Shown in pieces: positions 8,684 to 18,712 of a stretch of 42,023 nucleotides of DNA; position 1 is the stretch's first letter; every line of letters starts with the position of its first letter. The position numbers and the translations under genes are program-made. The stretch covers positions 1-42,023 of the forward strand of contig NMRA01001187.1 in NCBI GenBank assembly GCA_002633005.1. The letters run 5' to 3'. Origin of the DNA: Phoronis australis. Lineage: Eukaryota; Phoronida; Phoronidae. The notes under the pieces are model-generated. The model ran no database searches, had not been told where the DNA came from, and worked only from the letters and a program-made list of their open reading frames with translations.

Positions 8684-11135
8684 TTTGCCAAGCCACAGGG
8701 AAGGGTGGCCGCGGGCAGTTTGGTGAAGACTCCGTTCAGGAACTTCAGTAAAGCGAAAGGCAAAGATGGCTACCTAACTTCGCATGGCAATCACAATTTT
8801 CATCACGAGGCAATGATAGCTGGTAAATGGTTTATTGAAAATTACAAAAACCCCGCCAACAGGATTGACATGAGTAGAATAGACAAGAAGCGACAAGAGC
8901 TATCTGACAAAAATAAACACGTCTTTTCCTTAATTGTGGACATGGTGAAAGTTTGTGGAATGCAAGGCCTTCCCTAAGAGAACACCGCGATGATACCACG
9001 TCAGATGAAAACACGAACGGGGGGAATTTCCTTGCCATTTTAGAGAACACATCGAAAAGTGACCCACTATTGAGAGAACACATGGAACAGGGAAAAAAGA
9101 GTCAACGTTACACTTCAAAAACAACACAAAACGACATCATAGATGTTATTGCAGAGCTCATACAGGAAGAAGTGCTAGCACCACTATCAACAGTGCCCTA
9201 TTACAGCATCATTGCTGATGAGAGAACAGATCCTCATGGAAACCAGGAAATAATGTCTCTGCATCAGGCTCATCAACATAAGTGATAACGAACCTCATAT
9301 CAAGGAAGCTTTCGTTGATTTCTTCCACCCGGAAAGGACCACTGGACAAGATATTGCCAATGCTATCCTCGAAATACTAACCAAGCATGGACTGGACCCG
9401 CAGCACATTCGTGGTCAGTCGTACCACGGGGCGTCTGCTATGGCAGGTCATGTGAGTGGAGCTCGAGCCCTTATCCAGAGTGGTTACCCATTATCTCTAT
9501 TTACTCACCGCAATTCGCATGTCCTTAGTCTGTCTATTGGAAAATCGTGCTCTGTTCAAGCGACAGCGCTTCCTTGAACTGGTTCTGGATGTGTGCGCTC
9601 CAGATAATCGCGTCTTCAAGCTCAAGGGTCTCTGGAAAACCAGATGGACTGAGAGACACGAATGTCTAGAAATATTCCATGCTCTCTTTAAGTATATCTT
9701 CACCACGTTTGATGCCATGGTAGAACTCAATCAATATCCCCAGATTGAGGAGGCAAGATATGCAAATTGGTCTTGGGATGCATCGTCCTTGACAAAAGCA
9801 CAAGGTTTGAAACAGTCCATGATGAGCGGGTCAAATATAGTTTCGCTTGTGACTCTTTTGAGCGGACTTGACAACCTCAAGGGGCTTAGTGCCAAGCTGC
9901 AAAAACGAGACGCTGACGTTGTAGATGCTTACAAGCTCATTGACACAGCAGTTGACGAAGTACAAGCATTGAGAACAAACATCAAAGACGTCTGGGTTGA
10001 ATGTTCCAAGATGCGCAAACCATAGCTGAGAATATTGGATCCAATATCCAGATTCCTCGGCAATCCAGACACCAGAAGCATAGGGCTAACGTTCCTACAG
10101 AAACACCCAGGTAATAAATTGTAATTTGACACATTTTATACATAATTTCATTTTCTGACATACTCCTTTCTTTGATGCTTGTATACAATGAAAACGAAAA
10201 AAGAAAATTATTTTCGGACATGCTAAATTTACCCACTAAAGCAGAGGGTCTGCGAGCACACAGAAGACGATTCTATTTTGTATTTCCTCTTTGCTCTTTA
10301 TCTGCTTTTCTATGCCACGTAGTGCGTAGTTAAATTTACTGTCAATACTTGTTTCTTCCAGTGAGTACTACAGAATAACCATGGGAAATACCCTTCATAG
10401 ACAACCTGTCGCAGCAGCTGACCACCAGGTTTTCGAAAGACAACAGGCAGGTGGAAGCTGTCATGTCCCGTGTGCCTTTAGTGGTTAGCAGGATGAGGTA
10501 TGCAGACTTAGACTTACTGGAGGATAGGCTGTATTTCTGGGACATAGACTTGCCATCACCAGACTCCCTGAAGGTAACTCACTTCTTACCATTGGCATTT
10601 TGAGTAACACGTTGTGTCTTCTGTTAAATTACCGATTGTCCTAAGTAATATTAGAAACATAAAAGTATCTATGTCTTTGCTCTAATTTCAGCGAGAACTC
10701 CGACGCTGGTGGTCCTTCTGGAATACTCAAAATCTAGAGGAATTGCCAAGTAACTTGCGTTCCACACTCAATCATGCAGACGGCGACATCTTTCCAGACG
10801 TCAGGGAGCGGATATTGATAGGATGTGTTTTCCCTATCGGATCCTGTGAGGCAGAGAGATCATTTTCTGTGCTGAGGCGTGTGAAGACCCATTTGAGAGC
10901 TACTATGTCTGAGGAAAGGCTTGCTGGGTTATCTCGGATGGCCATGCATTATGAAACAACGAAAAGAGTAAACACGTCACTGGTCGTCAAGCGCTCTATC
11001 CAGCGCAACCCAAGGCGTGTGTTCTGCAAGTCTATCTTGTTTGACTGAAAGTGCGCCAAATTTTATCAATGATCCATAAAATACATGTATGAACAAGCAC
11101 TGGGGAATAACCCAAAGGTCAACGTGATTCAGTTT

Positions 11136-11141
11136 AATAAA
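11136..11141 (+). promoter_or_regulatory. Polyadenylation signal AATAAA of the hAT-like gene
   Basis: Canonical AATAAA 88 bp after the proposed stop at 11046-11048, followed by a TG-rich stretch (TGTTCATTGTCGTGTTC) as expected for a downstream element. Confidence 0.45.
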
Positions 11142-11949
11142 GTGATACTTAAGTGTTCATTGTCGTGTTCAGTGATATACTATGCGCTGATATCATCATC
11201 GTTCGTCATTTTCTCGTAACGAGACAGAACATTTGTTTGTTTCCGGGCATAACAGTGTCAGTCTTTGTTCTTAAATAGCTGGAGGCTGTTGCCACGCAAT
11301 CATATGATTAATTGACCTATCCAAGCCATTCTTTATCACGTTGTCTAGAGAGACGGACAGCTTTGAATAGTCTTTAACGATATCCCACATATCGTTCTGA
11401 GCTAAGTTACAGATTCTTTCTTTAGGATCTTTCACACATTTCACTTGATTTGTGACTAATTGGTTAGTCAACTCTTCTCGAAAATTCTAAAAATATTTTG
11501 ACTTTCAATCCACAACTGTGTTGACCTCTTTCTTCTACCTTGTATTGTTTACCTATTTCGATCAGCATTATTTAATTTGAACCAGTATTTAACGATTCTT
11601 TAATATCTTACAAATCTTAAACTGACTGTGCCAAACTCTGCTTGTACTGCAGTGATCGGTATACACTGTTTTACTCCCCGAACATATCTAAAGAACTAAA
11701 TTTATTTTGCACCGTTTCAGTGTCTTTAGCTTCATTTGCCGAGTTGCATGAAACAGTTCCAAATAGGTACTCAACTAAATTCCTATATCTACTGCGTATT
11801 TAGTGTCTTTACTCACAGGTGTAATCTTTTTTCATCATTTTATCTTTATTATGAGGTTTTCTTTGACTAATGATATTTTCTAATAATATAACTCAAAACT
11901 GTGTCCTGTGTTTAGTGAAAAAAATAGGGACGCAATTTGTAAATTAAGG
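11142..11949. other. AT-rich spacer, no gene recognised
   Basis: One minus-strand frame at 11271-11471 encodes 66 residues without a known motif. It could be the far C-terminal end of the LINE relic to its right, but I cannot support that. Confidence 0.4.
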
Positions 11950-12340
11950 GCGTTGTATGAAAAGACCTCTATTAATTTTCGATAATATTGAGAATTCAAC
12001 GCAGAGTTCACTATCGATTTTTATCAAAGCCAAAGTTTGACTTAGTAATCAAACTAAAACAGTATAAGAAAGAACAATCAGTGTTTTCACAAGTCCACAA
12101 ATACACAACAGATTTAGGGAACTTAGTCGAGTCCCTGTTTGGGACTGTTTCATGCAATCGAATCCACAAATTTCATTTCCATAACTTAATATGGGGGATA
12201 TTTGTGCATCGAAGAGTTTTGGTTTTATCTCTTTTAACGGTGCAAAGGGCTTCGTTGCCATAATTACAGCCTTTGAAGATTGGTTTTCTGCTCCTTTCTG
12301 TATCTTGGATAAAGAGCAACCACTTGAAAAAGTTAACACA
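11950..12340 (-). pseudogene. LINE reverse transcriptase, C-terminal fragment
   Basis: Minus-strand translation gives LKEIKPKLFDAQISPILSYG followed by NEICGF, the post-thumb motif of non-LTR retrotransposon ORF2 proteins (usually KLFDSQI.PILLYGSEIWG). It lies downstream, in the minus direction, of the RT palm fragment at 12905-13445 and may belong to the same LINE copy, split by dispersed repeat S. Frames are broken after the motif. Confidence 0.6.
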
Positions 12341-12469
12341 AATTAAATTTAACTTGTTAAATGCATTTATCGTCATTATTTTGACACTTGTCTCTTTATT
12401 TTGAGACCAGTCCTTAGGGTTTATTTTGCATTACTCATCTCTATTTATAGCCTCTAGGGCCTACTTTTG

Positions 12470-12840
12470 TATTCATACGTTTCTCTACACAACTCCTGAT
12501 TGGACGCCCATATTTCCTTTGTTCTGTTCAACGTGGTCTCTCATTCAGCCACCTACCTCGTCATCTACAAGACCTACGTTCGTTCTCTTCATTTTTTCCC
12601 CACCCCCCATCCCGGGTGTCGGTTCCACTTTCTCTTTGCTCGTATACATTTCCTGTTAGGTTTTTTTCAAGTTTTGTTTTCATGTTCTGTACTTTTCCTT
12701 TAAGCCCTTCAGGCAGTTTTTTTGTTTTGTTCCCTCTTGCAGGGCTATTCATTGTACACGCCTGTGGGCGTTTTTTGCATGCCCATCTTGCAGAGTCTTA
12801 GTTAGTTTTATCTATTACGTCATAATAAATGACAATATTC
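12470..12840 (+). repeat. Dispersed repeat S, copy 2, with poly(A)-signal-like tail
   Basis: The first 265 bp match 6055-6265. It then continues through CCCTTCAGGC, TTGCAGGGCTATTC and CCTGTGGGCG words to CATAATAAATGACAATA. It separates two minus-strand LINE fragments. The open frames 12426-12801 cross the repeat and carry no domain. Confidence 0.55.
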
Positions 12841-12904
12841 GCAATCCTCCTCTTGTTTTACTCTGCAACATAGCTCGTGGCGTACCCCGGGCAAAATAGA
12901 TTAC

Positions 12905-13445
12905 GATAAAAGTATTTATAACCTACTACGACTTACAGCTGCTTCTGCTTGTAGACCCGTCACTCGTGTCTGTCGTTGGAGACCGACCGGAGTATCTGCA
13001 AATAGTAATAAATCATCAGCGAAAACTGGGTGAAAAATTTTTTCTGTTTCCACATGTACATCAACCGTTGGTTCACATTTCAAATATTCTTCTTAATCAC
13101 TTATGAAATAACTAAACAAGAAGGGTGACAGTATATAACCTTGTGTCTAACACCTTTTTTCACTTGAAAAACATCGGAAGATTCTTTGTACAAACACTTC
13201 AACGTGTTCAGTATTTTAAAGCTGACATTTTCTGTAATCAGTTTTGTCCAAAGATGATTTACTGTTTTACGATCAAAGGCTTTGCTAAAATCTAATAGAA
13301 AATAAAGTTTTCCTTTCTTTTTCGAGAAGTAATACGTTATTGGTGAGAAATCTAATCATACTCCAAATTTGTTTAGAACCTGTGACAGAATTTACCAATT
13401 TGTCACATTGGTTTTCATAGAATGTTTTTTGTACGAGTTTTGACG
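12905..13445 (-). pseudogene. LINE reverse transcriptase palm domain fragment
   Basis: Read on the minus strand from 13445 downwards: a CDKLVNSV stretch, DFSKAFD (RT block with the first catalytic Asp, near 13275), NHLWTKL, KKGVRQG (near 13150), LSPFLFSYFIS-like residues (near 13110), and FADDLLLFADT (near 13020), the catalytic [YF]xDD motif with flanks typical of non-LTR elements. Several stops and frame changes occur, so it is inactive. Probably CR1/L2-like, clade not resolved by eye. Confidence 0.75.
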
Positions 13446-13844
13446 TTATAGAACAATCCCCCAAATGGTCACAGAACCGGTTTTATAGATCTCCTGAGGC
13501 CTATCTAGGATCTGCGTTCAAGGTAGGGTCCGGTTTCAAGACATCAAATTCGCCTTTTATTACCCGACCTATGAACAAGTACAACAGGACGATAAAATCA
13601 ACTTTTTGTTGTCATTGCAATACATCGACTTTGAGGAATGCATGAGTAATGAAAGATGTAATAGTGCGCGGTGAACTATCGCTATGATATTGACTGAGAA
13701 AAAAATGTCGGGCATGAATTAGTCAAATCCCATAATAACCGACAGAAGACAAAACTTAGCTCGTTTGAATGGACAGTGTGCGCGCCTCCATTTGCGAGTT
13801 GGGATAATTCTCCTCTCGTAAAAAGAGCCAGGCGAGAAATGCGA
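13446..13844. other. No gene recognised
   Basis: Sits between two LINE relics of the same strand. I could not assign it. Confidence 0.4.
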
Positions 13845-14840
13845 CAATTAATTCATTTATTTTATTTATTGCGATATTTACAATGAGAATACCCCCTTCC
13901 GTTTTCACTGCTTTCCATGGGGACCTCAATAAAAACATACAAAGATACTAAGATGGAACGATTGATGAAACAAAATAAATAATAAACAAACAATAAATGA
14001 AAGATACCAAAAGTATAAGACAACATGATTAAATAAAAATAATTACAAAGTAAATAATGAATGTTAGTTAATAAAAGTACAAGACATCATGTACATAGAT
14101 GAATAAAATACATGCGTAGGTTGGTCTGAGGATATTGAATGCATGATATTTGCTACACAGAACACTTCTAATTAAATTGATTTCTGATAATTCTTCTAAA
14201 ACTTATTCAGGATGATGGAGATTTGGCATCGGAGGGGAGAGTATTCCATAAATAAGCCGCGCTGTGAGTAAATAATTTTTTACCAGTTTCATTTCTGGTT
14301 TTCGGCACATTGAAATTGGATGACTGTGAAGCCCTTGTGTTATAGCGCTTATCAGTCATTGTAAATTTAACACTAAAGTATGCTGGTACAAGACGTGTAA
14401 AACATTTATACATACAACATGCTGATAAGAATTAACGTCTCAGTAGGGAGGTTTTCAATATTAATATCTCTAACACCAGCTCCCAGAATAATGCGGGATT
14501 ACCTGGATAATTTTCATATCCGTGTTTGGTGCAGCGCCCTTCACAGGGAGGCAGTCATCTAGGTGAGGTTGAATGATTACGTTGAAAGGGGTTTTCAATG
14601 TCACTCTGATCACAAATTTACTGATGCGTTTCAATACGCCAATTTCCGAGATATAATCAACGTGATGAGAGAACTTAAGATTTCGATCATATATCAGTCC
14701 CAGATACTTAAAGGAACTTCTGTTCTCAATTGGAGTTCCAGCCATACTCAGTAACAGAGGTTGGTTTCTAGGTCTTTGGGACTTGCCAAATTGAGATTTC
14801 TCTGGATTTCAGAGGTGGTGCTGCCAGCGGACAGTATTGT
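13845..14840 (-). mobile_element. CR1/L2-like LINE, 5'-truncated, with 3' tail
   Basis: Read on the minus strand: FGKSQRPRNQPLLLSMAGTP, then SSFKYLGLIYDRNLKFSHHV (14650-14730), then IIQPHLDDCLP, MYKCFTRLVPAYFS and HSAAYLWNTLPS (14250-14410). These are the successive C-terminal motifs of a non-LTR ORF2 (FKYLG, iQPHLDYC, YNTR, LWNxLP). After the stop an AT-rich 3' UTR leads to TGAGGTCCCCATGGAAAGC and an AATAAATAAAATAAATG tail near 13850, the classic end of CR1/L2-type LINEs. A frame change separates the two halves. The element is dead on arrival: only about 1 kb of the 3' end was inserted. Confidence 0.8.
14207..14413 (-). pseudogene. LINE ORF2 extreme C-terminus
   Basis: 68 residues with DKRYNTRASQSSNFNVPKTR and GKKLFTHSAAYLWNTLPSDA, a motif pair seen at the end of CR1/L2-like ORF2 proteins. 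It is the downstream part of the LINE at 13845-14840. Confidence 0.75.
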
Positions 14841-15768
14841 AAAGTTTTTCCTATCATTTCTGAATCTATGGTCACACGTATGCCCCCCCAGATAAATTGT
14901 CTACCTGCTTCTCAAAACGTATGCTGAAGGCGGTCAGCCGAGTTCGTCGATTATGCACAAAAATGGGCGTTAACTTAGTCTCATGCCATGGGAATACTTA
15001 TATTTTCCTGCACCAGTCATTCTCAACACACACATTTACCATTTAAAATAGGAACACACCAAACCCCGTATCTTCAAATTTACCCTCGGTTGTGGACGAA
15101 GTTTCTTGCGAGAAAAGTGAGATCGTGCAAAACAACGCAAAATACCGCGAATGAAATGCAAGTGTTTCATTCGCGAGTATGTTCTATATCTTATCAGCAT
15201 GAAAGTGGCACTCACTAGTTTTTTTTAGCCACGGTTGAACTTACCTGCCCTAACTTCATTAAAAATTGGCGCATGCAGGGTTGGCTGGGCATTTTAAGTT
15301 TTGTGCTCGATGTAAAGGCTACGAAAAGCATTTGTTCGATTTTTAGTCTGTTCTGAGTGAAAGCTTGGCTGTTGTTGACCACTTAAACCACATTTTGCTC
15401 ACCTGAGGCTTTTCTTAAATCTTTACTTCTTACAGGTGGGAAGTTGAAATTTAGCTGGAAGTTCAGGTATCTTCCAGACACTTTGTATTTGTAAAAAAGC
15501 TGATTTGTCGACCTCCACTTTTCACCTGGTTTCTGTAAACTGGAGAGTTTTGACACTGTTCGCAGTAATCGCATGCAAATGGCGAGTTTGCGGTGAAAAC
15601 TATCGATTTGGAGTATGTTTGTTCGGTTTTAAGTAGCCGACCGCATTTCCGGTAGTCGTAAAAAGATGAAACAATGACTTTAGAATCAGTTTCAGTAGAC
15701 TTTGTGCAAGATTTTTGAGGTTTGTGGCCCAAATACTGCTCGTATTTTCAGACTCTGTAGTTTGAATG
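14841..15768. other. No gene recognised
   Basis: The minus frame 15463-15732 has a CDYCEQC cluster and overlaps another open frame at 15383-15574. No splice context or domain could be assigned. Its left part contains a few short A-rich runs but no clear repeat. Confidence 0.4.
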
Positions 15769-15772
15769 TTAA

Positions 15773-16075
15773 AGGCGAAAGCAACCTTTTTTCATGTCAC
15801 TTTTAGCAAAAATAAGGTTCGTTGACTATCCCAGACACATTTTTCACTTAATTACAGCTTTTCGTAATTTGATTAATTTCTCGTCCTCTACTCCGGAAGT
15901 GACGTTTTGGGAGGCAAGAGTTTCGCGCCAATTTCTTTTCAATATAGTCTGACTGTGAGAGCTGTGGAGTCAGTCATTGTTCTACCTCGGTTGTGATAAG
16001 TTCGGTCGTCGTTTGCTTTTGTTTACAAGTCAGTCAACATGCCACGCTGTTGCTGCGTACTCATTATCGTCTCAC
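15773..16075 (+). repeat. Left terminal inverted repeat of the Kolobok element
   Basis: Matches the reverse complement of 17062-17365 almost throughout, including CTACTCCGGAAGTGACGTTT, GCAAGA(G/A)TTTCGCGCCAATT and TACCTCGGTTGTGATAAG. It includes the promoter region, the ATG at 16039 and the first THAP codons (MPRCCCV). Compared with the right arm it lacks 10 bp after GCGTACT (near 16061). Confidence 0.85.
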
Positions 16076-16605
16076 ACGCGCTTTGGGTACCTTGCGTCGC
16101 TTTCCGAAGGATGATACACTTCGCCGTACTTGGCTAGCTCGTTCATGTGAACAACGCAGCGCTACCCGTCCACGCAACGTACAAAGCAGTGGAGGATTAC
16201 CGAGTGTGTGGCAAGCATTTTCTGCCGTCAGATTATGACAGATGTGTACGCTGAATTGATGAAGGTCCCTGCGAAACAACGCCTGAAGAAGGGTACCATA
16301 CCGTCGCTGTTGATTACCGGCAGTGCCCCGTCACCAACCCCAAGAAGTGCGTTTTTGAAGCGAGAAGCCTCGCGAGCTGTGGCCACTATATGCAGTTACT
16401 GGAAGCACTTCATCTACTGTCACCCGTGCCTCCGAACGTACCCCATGGCGTGCAATTCCGGGATCTAGCAGTGATTTGCCCTGTGCTGTTGTCTCTAGCC
16501 CAGAGCCTGTAAGCAGCCCTGCAGCGATGTTGAGTAGTGGGAGTGAATACAGGCCCATTTCGACACCCAGTGAAGAGGACAGTTCGTCATCCAACGAACA
16601 GATCG
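16039..16605 (+). pseudogene. THAP-domain exon of the Kolobok element, frameshifted
   Basis: THAP domains are C2CH zinc-dependent DNA-binding modules at the N-terminus of Kolobok and P-element transposases. Visible pieces: MPRCCCV from the ATG at 16039; THYRLTRALGTLRRFPKDDT then LRRTWLARS (frame 3, 16058-16140); TYKAVEDYRVCGKHFLPSDY, carrying the C-x2-H ligands (16170-16240); and LKKGTIPSLLI, the AVPTIF-like end (16285-16315). A Ser-rich tail EEDSSSSNEQI ends at a G|GTGAGT donor at 16605/16606. Three frame changes are needed. The first coincides with a 10-bp loss that removed the second zinc Cys, which is still readable in the right TIR as CVLGCTHYRLT. Confidence 0.8.
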
Positions 16606-17061
16606 GTGAGTCTAAGTTTGATAAGTTTGTGACGGGACGTTCGTAACTTTACGCTTATTGTTATTCTTATTTAGTTGCAAATGTTCAGTTATTCTTATGC
16701 TAATGTCTTTGTTGCGTCTCAGTGCGCCTTTGTTACGTGGGCATGTGGGCGCGACTGTATGTGTCGGGCACTTCGCTAGCGACAGGCTTAGGAAAAGGGT
16801 GTTTTCCTTCTTTTGCTTTCATGGAAAGTTGATCGTTATCATGTGCAAATTGAACTGAAACGAATGCCTGATGAGAGAAAATACATATTTTGAGGTTCAG
16901 TGGAGACTTGCTCTGTTACAAGTTTATTGTGGACTTGTATTGGAGCTATTTGGAAGGTGCCAGGTGTTTTGCGAGAGAGTCACACGGCGGGATGTAAGCA
17001 GTTTGGGTGCTCAGATCACCCTTCAGTGGGAGTGTGTCGCGGGAAAGTTTTTCCTCTGTAC

Positions 17062-17365
17062 GTGAGACGATAATGAGTACACCCCAGTACGCAGCAACAG
17101 CGTGGCGTGTTGACTGACTCGTAAGCAAAAGCAAACGACTTATCACAACCGAGGTAAAACAATGACTGACTTGACTGCTCTCACAGTCAGACTATATGAA
17201 AAAAAATTGGCGCGAAATTCTTGCCTCCCAAAACGTCACTTCCGGAGTAGACGACCAGTAATTAATTAAATTACGAAAAGCAGTAAATAAGTGAAAAATA
17301 TGTCTGGAATAATCAAGGAACATTATTTTTGCTAAAAATTACATGAAAAAAGGTTGCCTTCGCCT
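17062..17365 (-). repeat. Right terminal inverted repeat of the Kolobok element
   Basis: Mirror of 15773-16075. On the minus strand it carries the same leader and the start of a THAP reading frame: PRCCCVLGCTHYRLT, with the C-x3-C pair intact. The initiating codon is ACG instead of ATG (plus-strand 17106-17108). Confidence 0.85.
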
Positions 17366-17369
17366 TTAA

Positions 17370-18708
17370 AGGAGAATGTCACCCTATATCCACATTGCCT
17401 CTTATACGGTCGACCTCAACTTGCCGAGAGCTGTCGCGTTAACCTGTGAGGAGAGTGAGAAACGACGCAGCGACGTCAGTGTTTCGTCTGCAGAGTCAAT
17501 ACCGCTATATTGCCGTGCATCGTTCCCGCTTGTCCGAACTATGAAGCTGCGAAGAAAGCGGGTATATCGTTTTTTTCGACTTCTTCGAGAGCCCAAAATG
17601 CTTATAAAGTGGCTCGCGGTAGTGAAGAATGAAAGGTACGCTGTTAATAGCAAGTATGAGGCCGTGGAACATCTGCGTGTCTGTGGCCAGCATTTCGTCG
17701 ACAGCGATTTCTCTCTGACGAATTCCGGCTTACCATTGCCTGTGCATGTTCACGGCGCCTCTCTAGTATTTCTTGATCGGTGTATTCCGGTTTGAACTGA
17801 TAGCCTGTGAAACCTAACCCGTGAAGTCTTTGTCGGATGAGAGCTCTTGACCAAGTCAGGATTGGCGCCGGGCGAGTTGCCATGTAGACATTTATTATTC
17901 TGCGTTCTGTTTCAAAATGAATTATTCTCATCCTAACCAACGCTTATATAAAACTGAAACAAAGTCTGTCTCATTAGATACAATTTGTAATGACTTTGCA
18001 GTATTCGTGAGTGCAAATGTTGAGAAGCCAGCAATGAATAAACCACTGCGTTACCGGCTTTTGATGCCGGCAATAAAGGCAATTGACGGGGCACCGAGGC
18101 CGTGTGAGCGCATGCTAATTCAGTGTTTGCTGATAGAAAGCTGTTGTGTTGTTACTGTACAACCTTTGCCCTGACGGTCTGTGAAATTGTACCCGACTTC
18201 GCGGCCCCCGACAAGTATGTAGATATCAGTTTCGTTGCTAATTCACATAAATAATTACGTGCACATTATTTCTTTGGCTCACTATGTTCGTGTCTGGAGG
18301 TTTAGTTTCTAACTCAAGCTGGTTTATGTTCGTACCAGTCCCGGCGTCCGCGACGGGCCTGATCGGGTTCCTAGCCACTGGCCGGGATAACAAGCGTTTT
18401 TTGTGTTTAGAACTCAAAAATTACAAGTCTACGTTTTCATGAGAACTATGTGTATTTTAAGGGTTTTTCATCGAAGTTTGATGATTTATGATGTTGAACG
18501 GTGAATTCAAGCGTAAGCTGACACCACGGTAACCCGTGTCGTGAACTGCTGAACAGACTGCATGTGAAACCAATGACGTCATTATATAATTTCAATACCT
18601 CCGTCTGCCGTCAGGTGTCAGGTAACGCAACCGAACGTGCCGTTATAGGGTAGAGCTACCCTATGTAAATTGATGCAAAATAGGTTGCTTTTTGCGTGGC
18701 ATTCTCCT
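17370..18708 (+). mobile_element. Second Kolobok-type element, sharing the TTAA with its neighbour
   Basis: Begins AGGAGAATGTCACCC at 17370, immediately after TTAA 17366-17369, and ends GTGGCATTCTCCT at 18708 followed by TTAA 18709-18712. The inverted ends match over about 13 bp (AGGAGAATGYCAC). It has one THAP exon at 17507-17795 and no other coding. A degraded relative lies at 2819-3612. A pair of TTAA-flanked elements meeting at one TTAA implies that one inserted into the target duplication of the other. Confidence 0.8.
17507..17795 (+). pseudogene. THAP-domain exon of the second Kolobok element
   Basis: The long frame 17376-17795 holds REPKMLIKWLAVVKNE, YAVNSKYEAVEHLRVCGQHF (C-x2-H ligands) and the tail GLPLPVHVHGASLVF. 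Its N-terminal half is out of register: the zinc half CIVPACPNYEAAKKAG (C-x4-C) is read in a different frame from 17516 to the T-run at about 17570-17576. The 139-residue open frame is therefore a chimera of two frames and would lack the first zinc ligands. Homology to THAP is good; activity is unlikely. Confidence 0.7.
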
Positions 18709-18712
18709 TTAA

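Larger units (their letters stand above)
6972..11048 (+). pseudogene. hAT-family (ZMYM1-like) transposase gene, multi-exon, disrupted
   Basis: Would encode a DNA transposase of the hAT superfamily, ZMYM1-like subgroup with a TTF-type zinc finger, DUF4371 and C-terminal dimerisation domain. Proposed exons: 6972-7018, 7932-10110, 10362-10573, 10692-11048. All junctions are GT-AG; the junctions at exons 1/2 and 3/4 keep frame. Domains in order: N-terminal MDPPGKKQRSIADYF; a Thr/Val/Ala-rich linker (7932-8260); a zinc-finger block with DYPWLAYSPSQGGGYCKYC (8435-8490) resuming at FAKPQ (8684); LREHRDDTTSDEN and SIIADERTD (DUF4371, 8976-9230); GQSYHGASAMAG; KTRWTERHE (9640); and at the end PIGSCEAERSFSVLRR, the hAT dimerisation motif (10830-10880). 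Lesions: a frameshift near 8100, an in-frame stop at 8357, a 210-bp tandem repeat inside the zinc finger, then frameshifts near 8975, 9257, 9530, 10013 and 10383. Protein identity is clear; the exon 1 assignment is inferred from phase and motif. Confidence 0.85.
15773..17365 (+). mobile_element. Kolobok-type DNA transposon, non-autonomous, TTAA target duplication
   Basis: Bounded by TTAA at 15769-15772 and 17366-17369. The element begins AGGCGAAAGCAACC and ends GGTTGCCTTCGCCT, with inverted arms of about 300 bp (15773-16075 and 17062-17365). TTAA target duplications, ends of the form RGG and a THAP-domain exon next to the left end are the hallmarks of the Kolobok superfamily. The piggyBac superfamily also uses TTAA but lacks THAP. 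Only the THAP exon is present; no transposase core is visible between 16606 and 17061. Confidence 0.85.

Noticed and set aside
8262-8763. Minus-strand open frames of 96 and 144 residues with (YSIYSTQYLQYTVFTV)-type repeats
   Set aside because: They are the reverse reading of the two-module tandem repeat; all frames stay open there because of the repeat composition.
17376-17795. Intact THAP-domain protein of 139 residues
   Set aside because: The zinc-binding N-terminal half lies in a different frame; the open frame is a by-product of two frame changes.
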